From positions 62,001-126,000 of the forward strand of contig CACPDB010000001.1 of NCBI GenBank assembly GCA_902632605.1: DNA of 64,000 nt, given 5' to 3'. Positions 56,223-64,000 of this stretch are shown here, in pieces. This stretch comes from an uncultured SAR86 cluster bacterium. Lineage in GTDB: Bacteria > Pseudomonadota > Gammaproteobacteria > Magnimaribacterales > AG-339-G14. How positions within the stretch are numbered: position 1 is the first letter of the stretch; each line of letters opens with the position of its first letter. The position numbers were made by a program, and so were the translations under genes. The notes below the pieces were generated by a model that saw only the letters and a list, made by a program, of their open reading frames with translations, did not search any database and was not told where the DNA came from.

Positions 56223-57460
56223 AAAGTGATATTGCCATCATTGGTGCTGGTATCGCCGGAATAACAACTGCATATTCTCTTGCAAAAAAAGGTTACAAAG
56301 TCACTCTAATCGATTCTAGAAGATATCCTGCTATGGCAACAAGTTATGCCAATGGAGGCCAGTTGAGCGCAAGTAACTCAGAAACTTGGAATACTACAAA
56401 AAACATTCTTAATGGCATAAAGTGGATGTTCAAAAAAGACGCTCCACTTTTATTCAATCCTTCGCCCAGCATTCAAAAGTACAAATGGATGATTGGTTTT
56501 TTGCTTGCTACATTTAATGGTAAACACAAATCTAATACTCAACAGACTATTGAGTTAGCAAAAAGGGCAAGAGAAATATACTTCAATATTGCTGATGATG
56601 AGGGTATAAAGTTTGATCTTTTAAAAAAAGGTATCCTGCATTTTTATAACGATGAGAAAGAATTCAGCTCCGCAGCAGATAAAGCTTCATGGTTGGATCA
56701 GGAAGGCATGGAATGGGAAGCATTATCTTTAGACGAAATTGAAGATTTGGAACCTGCATTTAAATCTGCTAGCAACGAAAAGAAAATAGTCGGAGGGATT
56801 TATACAAAATCTGATGCGAGTGGCGATATTCATAAATTCTGTACCAATATGATCAAAACTCTAGAAGAAAAATATGGTGTTGAAACCTTTTTCAATACCG
56901 AAATAGAGACAATCTACAAAGACAAAGATAAAGTAATTCTATCTGCTACAGACCAAGCCAATTCAAAAGGTTATGTTTTTGATCAAGTTGCAGTTTGTGC
57001 CGGTGTTGAAACTCAAAAGTTTGCAGATATATTAGGTGATGGCATGAGAGTTTACCCCGTCAAAGGTTATAGTGTGACCATTTATCTCGATGATATGATT
57101 TCTCAACAAGCTGCCCCCCAAGTATCTTTATTGGATGATCCGGTAAAAATTGTTTCTAGCAGACTCGGTAATAGACTTAGGGTTGCTGGAACTGCAGAAT
57201 TGGCAGGGAAGAACAAAGATATTAGACAAGATAGAATCCGTCCTTTACTTAATTGGGTAAGAGAATATTTTCCATCTGTAAGCACAGAAAACTATACACC
57301 CTGGGCTGGTTTGAGACCCATGACACCTGACATGATGCCTTTAATATTTGAAAGTAAAGTGAAAGGAGTATTTTACAATACGGGACACGGTCATTTAGGT
57401 TGGACTTTGGGCGCAGCCACAGGTGAAATATTGGCTGAAAAGATGGGAAATGATCAATAA
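56219..57460 (+). CDS. dadA: D-amino-acid dehydrogenase (DadA family)
   Basis: FAD enzyme that oxidatively deaminates D-amino acids, passing electrons to the respiratory chain. The 413 residues start with I-I-G-A-G-I-A-G-I-T-T-A-Y and S-Y-A-N-G-G-Q-L-S, followed by the C-terminal G-H-G-H-L-G-W-T. The context (ampD and ampG downstream) suggests it could recycle D-alanine from cell-wall turnover, but related glycine/sarcosine oxidases cannot be fully ruled out. Confidence 0.87.
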   Translation: MKSDIAIIGAGIAGITTAYSLAKKGYKVTLIDSRRYPAMATSYANGGQLSASNSETWNTTKNILNGIKWMFKKDAPLLFNPSPSIQKYKWMIGFLLATFNGKHKSNTQQTIELAKRAREIYFNIADDEGIKFDLLKKGILHFYNDEKEFSSAADKASWLDQEGMEWEALSLDEIEDLEPAFKSASNEKKIVGGIYTKSDASGDIHKFCTNMIKTLEEKYGVETFFNTEIETIYKDKDKVILSATDQANSKGYVFDQVAVCAGVETQKFADILGDGMRVYPVKGYSVTIYLDDMISQQAAPQVSLLDDPVKIVSSRLGNRLRVAGTAELAGKNKDIRQDRIRPLLNWVREYFPSVSTENYTPWAGLRPMTPDMMPLIFESKVKGVFYNTGHGHLGWTLGAATGEILAEKMGNDQ

Positions 57461-57980
57461 AGAAGGTTGGCTCACAAAAGCTGAAAAACATATATCTCCA
57501 AACTTTGATCAACGACCAATAAATACTGATATAAAACTTATTGTTATTCACAATATTAGTTTGCCACCAGAAAATTTTGAACTTGAAAATGTCAAAAAAT
57601 TCTTTAAGAATGAACTTGATTTTGATTCCCATGAGTTTTTTCATGAGATTAGAGGTCTAAAAGTATCTAGCCACTTTGTAATTGATCGAACTGGAAAGAT
57701 TTATCAATTTGTATCGGTTTATGACAGAGCGTGGCATGCTGGAGTATCTTGTTTTAATAACCAAGAGAATTGCAATGATTTTTCATTAGGCGTTGAACTC
57801 ATTGGTAGTGATAATACCCCCTTTGAAGATAATCAATATGATTCTTTAAATATGCTTATTGAAACTTTATGCAATTCCTTTCCAGAGATAAAAAAAGAAA
57901 ATATCGTAGGCCATTCTGAAATAGCATCAGGTAGAAAGACTGACCCAGGACCCTTTTTTGATTGGTCGAAGATAAGATAA
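57450..57980 (+). CDS. ampD: 1,6-anhydro-N-acetylmuramyl-L-alanine amidase AmpD
   Basis: Cytoplasmic zinc amidase of peptidoglycan recycling. From ATG 57450 it has 176 residues, close to the 183 of E. coli. The amidase_2 fold has V-I-H-N-I-S-L-P, S-S-H-F-V-I-D-R, W-H-A-G-V-S and the zinc/Lys/Asp motif G-H-S-E-I-A...K-T-D-P-G-P. An upstream start at 57423 would extend it nine residues into dadA and is less likely. Confidence 0.94.
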   Translation: MINKEGWLTKAEKHISPNFDQRPINTDIKLIVIHNISLPPENFELENVKKFFKNELDFDSHEFFHEIRGLKVSSHFVIDRTGKIYQFVSVYDRAWHAGVSCFNNQENCNDFSLGVELIGSDNTPFEDNQYDSLNMLIETLCNSFPEIKKENIVGHSEIASGRKTDPGPFFDWSKIR

Positions 57981-57989
57981 GATAGTTTA

Positions 57990-58472
57990 ATGCCTTCTTT
58001 TGATATTGAGTCCAAAATTGATAATCATGAGTTATCAAATGCAATAGATCAAACAAATAGAGTTATCACTAATAGATACGATCTTAAAGATGCAAATGCG
58101 AATGTGGCTTTGCAAGAGAACGAAATCAAGATTTCTGCCAATGAGTCTTTTCAATTGGATCAAATCATTCCAATTCTCAAAGAAAATTTAAGTAAACGCA
58201 AAATTGATTTGAAAAGTCTAAAAATAGGCGAGACGCAGGAGGCCAACAACTCAGCCTCAGTAAATATTGAACTAGTTCAAGGTATTTCCAGTGAAATAGG
58301 AAAAGAAATTAATGCACTTATAAAATCAAAAAAAATGAAAGTACAGAGCTCTATTCAGGGAGACTCCGTAAGAGTTTCCGGAAAGAAAAGAGACGATCTT
58401 CAAGATGCAATAACTTTAATAAAGGAACAAAATTTTAATATTCCTCTGCAATTTCAAAATTTTAGAGACTAA
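57990..58472 (+). CDS. yajQ: YajQ-family nucleotide-binding protein
   Basis: Small protein of two ferredoxin-like domains. Members bind nucleotides or RNA, and the Xanthomonas homologue binds cyclic di-GMP. The 160 residues start P-S-F-D-I-E-S-K and have N-R-Y-D-L-K and the C-terminal V-R-V-S-G-K-K-R-D-D-L-Q. Its task in this operon is not clear. Confidence 0.94.
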   Translation: MPSFDIESKIDNHELSNAIDQTNRVITNRYDLKDANANVALQENEIKISANESFQLDQIIPILKENLSKRKIDLKSLKIGETQEANNSASVNIELVQGISSEIGKEINALIKSKKMKVQSSIQGDSVRVSGKKRDDLQDAITLIKEQNFNIPLQFQNFRD

Positions 58473-58474
58473 AA

Positions 58475-59755
58475 ATGACTTTTATTGACTCTTTGAGGAA
58501 TTATTTAAGTCCTCAAATTTTAGTAATTTTATGCTTGGGTTTCATCTCAGGAGTGCCATATGGCGTATTAATGGACCCACTGAATTATTGGTTATCAGAA
58601 GAAGGTATTGAAAAATCTACTATTGGTCTGCTTTCTTTAGTTTTTTTAATATATTCCTTAAAAGTATTTTGGGCTCCTTTAGTAGATCGTTTAAAAATTC
58701 CAGGACTTCATAGTTTAGGACAAAGAAAGTCATGGTTGTTTTTATCTCAGTTCGTAACCGGTTTAATCATATTATCAATTAGTTTTGTTGAGCCTAAAGA
58801 AAGTTTAAACATCTTTGTTTATTTGATTCTTGCAATTGGATTTTTTTCTGCAACACAGGACATATGTGCTGACGCATTAAGAATAGAACTTGTTGAAAAA
58901 AGAGAGTTAGGTGAGGCATCAGCTGTTTTTGTAATTGGTTGGAGAATCGGAGCTATTTTGCTTTCTGGGGTAGCAACTTTTTACTTAGCTGAATTATTTG
59001 GATGGAGTTTTGCTTACCAAATGATAGGCATAATTGTAATCTTTTTATCTTTTATTTTTTTAATACTCATAAGAGAGCCAACCAGGGAAATTAGAACGCC
59101 AAAAGATTTTTTTAAGGAACCTCTTTCCTGGTTTCAAGATTCTTTTTTAGCTCCTTTAAAAGACCTTTATCTAAGATATAAGAACCATCTGTTGCTGTTA
59201 CTTCTCTTAATATTTACTTATCGACTTAGCGATATGTTTTTAGGTCCAATGGCTATGCCGTTCTATAGAGAAACAGGATTTACAAAAATTGAAGTTGCTG
59301 AAATAACTAATTTTTACGGACTTATAATGACCATCTTGGGCGGTTTATTTGCTGGAGCTTCAGTGTATCGTTACGGTCTTTCAAAAAACCTGGTTGCAGG
59401 AGCTATTTTAACTCCTATAACCAATTTACCTTTTATTTATTTGAACATGATTGGTCATGATGTAAATTTCCTCATAGTCACGATTACTTTGGATAATTTT
59501 ACTCAGGGATTTGTGAATGTGATGGGCGTTACTATTCTCGGCACAATTGTTTCAAAAAGTTATACCGCGACGCAGTTTGCTTTTTTAGTGGCATTGGTTT
59601 CAGTGCCTCCAAGGATTATTTCGGGAGGTTCAGGAATAATTGTTGATAATACGGGGTTTCACGAGTTCTTCATAATTTGCGCTTTACTTGGAGTTCCCGC
59701 AATTATTTTCTCGATAATGGCCCATAAAAGAAGGCAGGAACTGGGTTTTGAATAG
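58475..59755 (+). CDS. ampG: muropeptide permease AmpG
   Basis: Major-facilitator transporter that brings anhydromuropeptides into the cytoplasm, where AmpD cleaves them. The 426 residues form about 12 helices. G-F-I-S-G-V-P-Y-G, F-W-A-P-L-V-D-R and S-A-T-Q-D-I-C-A-D-A are AmpG signatures. It follows ampD and yajQ in one run, and its end overlaps the VanZ-like gene by 8 bases. Confidence 0.92.
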   Translation: MTFIDSLRNYLSPQILVILCLGFISGVPYGVLMDPLNYWLSEEGIEKSTIGLLSLVFLIYSLKVFWAPLVDRLKIPGLHSLGQRKSWLFLSQFVTGLIILSISFVEPKESLNIFVYLILAIGFFSATQDICADALRIELVEKRELGEASAVFVIGWRIGAILLSGVATFYLAELFGWSFAYQMIGIIVIFLSFIFLILIREPTREIRTPKDFFKEPLSWFQDSFLAPLKDLYLRYKNHLLLLLLLIFTYRLSDMFLGPMAMPFYRETGFTKIEVAEITNFYGLIMTILGGLFAGASVYRYGLSKNLVAGAILTPITNLPFIYLNMIGHDVNFLIVTITLDNFTQGFVNVMGVTILGTIVSKSYTATQFAFLVALVSVPPRIISGGSGIIVDNTGFHEFFIICALLGVPAIIFSIMAHKRRQELGFE

Positions 59756-60107
59756 AACTCTATATTTCAATAGATGGTTAAATAGTTTTTATATTCTATT
59801 TTTAATTTCTTTGTATTTATTTTTTGCTCCTTTCGAAGATGATGGTCGAAAAATTTTTCCTCATATAGATAAAGTTGGGCATTTTTCTATTTTTTTCTTA
59901 ATGACTATCCTTTTAATAGTCGGCAGACTAAAAAAGAATTACGCACTGATTTTCTGTATTTTGTATGCTTTGTTTACTGAAATTGTTCAAACTTTTCTCA
60001 ATTATAGAACTGGGAGTATTTTTGACTTTCTTTCAGACACTCTAGGGATTACTTTTGCAATTTTTTTTATTGTTTTCCTTGAAAAAAGAGCAAGAGAACA
60101 TAAATAA
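59748..60107 (+). CDS. VanZ-like membrane protein
   Basis: A 119-residue protein with about four helices. It shows I-D-K-V-G-H-F, a Glu and Gln in the fourth stretch (T-E-I-V-Q) and D-F-L-S-D-T-L-G-I, the VanZ-family polar pattern. VanZ lowers teicoplanin sensitivity in enterococci, but the role in Gram-negatives is unknown. The start is TTG; no ATG is available before the first helix. Confidence 0.75.
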   Translation: MNRTLYFNRWLNSFYILFLISLYLFFAPFEDDGRKIFPHIDKVGHFSIFFLMTILLIVGRLKKNYALIFCILYALFTEIVQTFLNYRTGSIFDFLSDTLGITFAIFFIVFLEKRAREHK

Positions 60108-60185
60108 ATAAGTGTTGTGAATTGAGCGTTCGTTTAATAGAATGCGCATCTCATATTTGTTAAGTTATTTTTAAGGAGTGCTTAT

Positions 60186-60479
60186 ATGAAATTTAATCCA
60201 TTAGGAGACAAACTTCTTGTAAGAAGAAGCGAAGAGGAAGAAACCACTGCAGGAGGTATTGTTTTGCCCGGATCTGCGGCTGAAAAGCCTTCCCAAGGTG
60301 AAGTGTTAGCTATTGGACCAGGAAGAGTTCTTGATTCAGGAGAAAAAGTTGAAGTTCCAGTAAGTGTCGGAGACACAGTTGTTTTTGGTCAATACGCAGG
60401 AAGCAATACTATAAAAGTCGATGGTGAAGAATTACTAATTCTCAGTGAAAGCGATCTTCTTGGAACGGTTTCCAAGTAA
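60186..60479 (+). CDS. groES: co-chaperonin GroES
   Basis: Heptameric lid of the GroEL chamber. The 97 residues have [10 protein letters not shown], the mobile loop T-T-A-G-G-I-V-L-P at about 23-31, and G-E-E-L-L-I-L. A strong ribosome site (AAGGAG, 60172-60177) lies 8 bases before the ATG. The 78-base upstream gap has no CIRCE inverted repeat and no convincing sigma-32 pair. Confidence 0.97.
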   Translation: MKFNPLGDKLLVRRSEEEETTAGGIVLPGSAAEKPSQGEVLAIGPGRVLDSGEKVEVPVSVGDTVVFGQYAGSNTIKVDGEELLILSESDLLGTVSK

Positions 60480-60509
60480 ACAATTACATATTTTTTTAAT
60501 ACGAGGTAA

Positions 60510-62156
<1,647 letters not shown>

Positions 62157-62173
62157 TAATTAAATAAACATAT

Positions 62174-62205
62174 AAAAATAGGGGCTTTATGCCCCTATTT
62201 TTTTT
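62174..62205 (+). terminator. rho-independent terminator after groEL
   Basis: A 12-base stem, AAAAATAGGGGC with GCCCCTATTTTT, around a TTTAT loop and followed by T residues. It is the strongest terminator seen in the window, and its AT ends would also serve the opposite strand. Confidence 0.93.
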
Positions 62206-62225
62206 ACATGACCTATAATTTGCTA

Positions 62226-62378
62226 ATGAATAAATCTTTGTATTTTTTTTTGATGTTACCCGGTTTAAGCTTCGCTCATTCAGGAGGTAACTTTGTTCAC
62301 TTTCACTTAGAAGGAACATTAATTTTAATATTTCTTACCTTTTTATTGGTGAGTACTATATGGAGAAATAATAAATGA
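62226..62378 (+). CDS. 50-residue His-bearing membrane protein before Ni-SOD
   Basis: A short reading frame opening with ATG 62226 and ending TGA 62376-62378. It overlaps the sodN start in ATGA, so it is probably translated with sodN. The peptide has a signal-like start to about residue 17, then H-S-G-G-N-F-V-H-F-H (18-27), one hydrophobic helix (about 31-45) and a W-R-N-N-K end. If cleaved after S-F-A, the mature form would start with His. I do not recognise the family; location and His content suggest a nickel or redox link with SodN, but that is inference. Confidence 0.65.
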   Translation: MNKSLYFFLMLPGLSFAHSGGNFVHFHLEGTLILIFLTFLLVSTIWRNNK

Positions 62379-62836
62379 AAATTGAAGAAGCTTTAGCGCA
62401 TTGTGATATACCATGCAAAATTTATGACCCAATAGTTATTCAAATTGCTGCTCTCACAGTTGTAAGGATCATTGATATAATTGAAGAAAAGAAACTCGAC
62501 CCTTCAAAATCTGAAGATTCTGCGGAATTAGCAAGACTAACTCTGGAGAAAGAGAATCAAGCTCGAATTGTGAAAGACGAGACTAGAATTATTTGGGGAG
62601 ATTACTTTAAGGAGCCTCAAATTGAAGCTTTTCCAGATATACATTCTCTTGTTCATTCTATAATGCTTCAAGGTTCAAAATGTAAACAAAGTCTCGCAAG
62701 AGAAAATGCTGAAAAACTTGTTGACCTGGTAAACGAATTTAGTGAAATATTTTGGAAAACTAAAGAAGTAGAGACTTCAAGAGTTACAGCTCCTTATCCA
62801 CCAGCTTTAGAAATGGTAGTTCCTAATCTGTCCTAA
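62375..62836 (+). CDS. sodN: nickel superoxide dismutase
   Basis: Converts superoxide to oxygen and peroxide using nickel. The 153-residue precursor has an 8-residue leader (M-K-I-E-E-A-L-A) before the Ni-hook H-C-D-I-P-C (9-14); His, Cys and Cys are the ligands after cleavage. The residue after the second Cys is Lys, where Gly is usual; Tyr 17 and Asp-Pro remain. The rest is the four-helix bundle. Its protease, sodX, begins at the base of its stop codon. Confidence 0.95.
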   Translation: MKIEEALAHCDIPCKIYDPIVIQIAALTVVRIIDIIEEKKLDPSKSEDSAELARLTLEKENQARIVKDETRIIWGDYFKEPQIEAFPDIHSLVHSIMLQGSKCKQSLARENAEKLVDLVNEFSEIFWKTKEVETSRVTAPYPPALEMVVPNLS

Positions 62837-63105
62837 TGTTTCAATATTTTAAGATCAAAGGCGAAAGCATGCTTCCTTCATTACAAAGCGGGGACATAGT
62901 AGTAACTTCAGATTTTATTAAAATAAATAAAAACGATATTGTTGTTTTAAAAGATGATACCTATGGAACGGTTGTAAAGAGGGTAAGTTCTATAAAGAAA
63001 AATTATTTTAGAGTAAGAAGTGATAATTTAAAGACAGATTCTCCTGTTTGTTCAAAATTGCATCCAAACGAAAATTTAGTTGGGAAGGTTATTTCAATTC
63101 TCTAA
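62836..63105 (+). CDS. sodX: Ni-SOD maturation protease SodX (S26 family)
   Basis: Signal-peptidase-like enzyme that removes the SodN leader so that the new N-terminal His can bind nickel. The 89 residues have the catalytic Ser in K-G-E-S-M-L-P-S-L (about 11) and the Lys in V-V-K-R-V (about 53). There is no membrane anchor, as usual for SodX. The SodN-SodX pairing is standard in marine bacteria. Confidence 0.92.
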   Translation: MFQYFKIKGESMLPSLQSGDIVVTSDFIKINKNDIVVLKDDTYGTVVKRVSSIKKNYFRVRSDNLKTDSPVCSKLHPNENLVGKVISIL

Positions 63106-63495
63106 ATTTCTATTTTTTCTTATAAAGATAAAAGATTTTACGTTCCAATAGGAGAACATAAAACCAGTTATTAATAACATTAATTTAGATAAGTCTGCCC
63201 AAAAAGAGTCAAATAAAGTTGATAAGTTTCTGAATATATCGAGACCACCTAGAAAAATGATAATTCCGAGCAGCACAACTATGTGCATGAATATTTTCTT
63301 CTTTTCAGGGAACTTTAGGGTCAAATATCCAAACAACAGAATAGGTAAGCCCAAAAAAGAAGGTATGTAAGAAGTAATAGAATCACTTTGTGAAACGAAA
63401 GAGATAATCAAGCCCCAAGCAATCAAAAAAAGGCCGTAGACTAAAGAAATTCTTTCCATTTCCATATTTAATACTTTAAATTCTTGCTCTTGCAT
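63094..63495 (-). CDS. four-helix membrane protein of unknown function
   Basis: I do not recognise this protein. It has about 133 residues with four hydrophobic segments and a basic C-terminal tail (F-I-F-I-R-K-N-R-N). The frame is open to an ATG at 63516, but AAAGGAGA (63513-63506 on the minus strand) lies 10-11 bases before the ATG at 63495, so that start is preferred. The end overlaps sodX by 12 bases on the other strand. It is divergent from the next gene across about 80 bases, holding AT-rich DNA and a short ATGTTT/AAACAT inverted repeat (63528-63542). Confidence 0.7.
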   Translation of the reverse strand: MQEQEFKVLNMEMERISLVYGLFLIAWGLIISFVSQSDSITSYIPSFLGLPILLFGYLTLKFPEKKKIFMHIVVLLGIIIFLGGLDIFRNLSTLFDSFWADLSKLMLLITGFMFSYWNVKSFIFIRKNRNLEN

Positions 63496-63578
63496 ATCAG
63501 ATAAATCTCCTTTCAAAAAATTAGTTTATGTTTTAAAAACATATTCTTAAAAGTAATATATCTCTTTTAGGAGATGAA

Positions 63579-64000
63579 ATGGAAATATATTTATACAATG
63601 TTTTATTTAGGTGGGGACATATTGTCGTAGGGATTACCTGGATTGGGTTGCTCTACTACTTTAATTTTATTCAAACTGAATATGTAAAAGTAGCTGATCC
63701 AGATGCAAAATCTGATTTTATGAAAAAATTAGCGCCTAATGCGCTGTGGTGGTTTAGATGGGCTGCTTTTCTGACCTTTATAACCGGTTTATATCTTTTA
63801 TACGTTCAGGAAAGAGCTGTAACCACAGCTATAACTTTAGGGTCACTCATGGGTATAATTATGATGCTTAATGTTTGGGGAATCATTTGGCGTAATCAGA
63901 AAATTGTTATTGGTTTAAAAGAAGGAGATGCAGCAGCGGCAGGCGCTAAAGCTGGATTAGCTTCAAGAACCAATACCTTGCTTTCTTTACCGATGCTTTA
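63579..64000 (+). CDS. PuuD/urate-oxidase-N-like membrane protein, 3' end outside window
   Basis: The frame runs open to the right edge (140 residues seen). It begins E-I-Y-L-Y-N-V-L-F-R-W-G-H-I-V-V-G-I-T-W-I-G, like the first helix and His of the membrane-bound urate hydroxylase PuuD family (Urate_ox_N), followed by three more hydrophobic segments and W-W-F-R-W-A-A. A ribosome site AGGAG lies 5 bases before the ATG. Many marine members lack the cytochrome c domain and have no proven urate role; the C-terminus cannot be seen here. Confidence 0.6.
   Translation, partial: MEIYLYNVLFRWGHIVVGITWIGLLYYFNFIQTEYVKVADPDAKSDFMKKLAPNALWWFRWAAFLTFITGLYLLYVQERAVTTAITLGSLMGIIMMLNVWGIIWRNQKIVIGLKEGDAAAAGAKAGLASRTNTLLSLPML

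Noticed and set aside
60078-60084. CTTGAAA upstream of groES, matching a sigma-32 -35 element
   Set aside because: No CCCCATNT-like -10 at 13-15 bases follows (only a weak CATAA match), and the site lies inside the VanZ-like gene over 100 bases from groES.
63505-63575. Inverted repeat ATCTCCT...AGGAGAT in the divergent gap
   Set aside because: Both arms are simply the ribosome binding sites of the two divergent genes, so the symmetry has an ordinary cause.

Overview
The window is one compact, AT-rich stretch of chromosome (roughly one third G+C by eye). It holds about 75 protein genes and one tRNA gene. No gene-free gap reaches 300 bases, and neighbouring genes often overlap by 1-20 bases. 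The gene orders pyrG-kdsA-eno-ftsB-ispD-ispF-surE-pcm, aspS-yebC-ybgC-tolQRAB-pal-cpoB, dapA-bamC-purC, iscX-ndk-rodZ-ispG-hisS-yfgM-bamB-der and murJ-ribF-ileS-lspA-ispH are gammaproteobacterial and most like the Pseudomonas arrangement. Low GC, tight packing, frequent TTG starts and many missing genes inside these blocks suggest a streamlined marine gammaproteobacterium, for example a SAR86-like lineage. That assignment is inference from gene content, not from a marker search.

Layout. 1-8190: partial pyrG, kdsA, eno, ftsB, ispD, ispF, surE, pcm, then fdxA (minus strand), pncC and recA with a perfect LexA-type box. 8170-9447: a short ProRS on the minus strand. 9518-17436: fmdB-aspS-yebC, a PDDEXK-like nuclease where ruvCAB would normally sit, ybgC-tolQRAB-pal-cpoB, and tRNA-Lys. 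17443-23773: crcB, HIT protein, BepA-like protease, PerM-type permease, Bcp, and dapA-bamC-purC. 23780-26977: an acetolactate-synthase-like ThDP enzyme and a CoA-acylating-type aldehyde dehydrogenase. 27127-29923: a rebuilt isc operon. 29923-36692: ndk to der, an outer-membrane, isoprenoid, histidyl-tRNA and ribosome-assembly run. 36728-42040: sdhCDAB-sucCD. 42052-46332 (minus strand): GH13 glucosidase, CurA-like reductase, TusA and a MATE exporter. 46379-60107: acyltransferase with an apparent ATT start, pdxB, desaturase, msrB, murJ-ribF-ileS-lspA-ispH, then dadA-ampD-yajQ-ampG-vanZ. 60186-62205: groES-groEL and a strong terminator. 62226-63105: a His-bearing 50-residue protein, Ni-SOD and its protease SodX. 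63094-64000: a membrane protein and a partial PuuD-like gene.

Most unusual region: the isc operon. IscS carries about 62-75 extra N-terminal residues that look like the N-terminal (DUF6538-like) domain of tyrosine recombinases. Ferredoxin and IscA are fused into one protein. hscB and hscA are absent from the operon, and the HscA-recognition motif of IscU reads LPAIK rather than LPPVK. No iscR is present, and a 32-base interrupted palindrome overlaps the likely promoter. Taken together this looks like a reduced, re-wired Fe-S assembly system. Other points worth following are the ruvCAB replacement, the editing-domain-less ProRS, the absence of rpoS, mutS, nlpD, truD and recX from their usual block, and the small protein preceding Ni-SOD.
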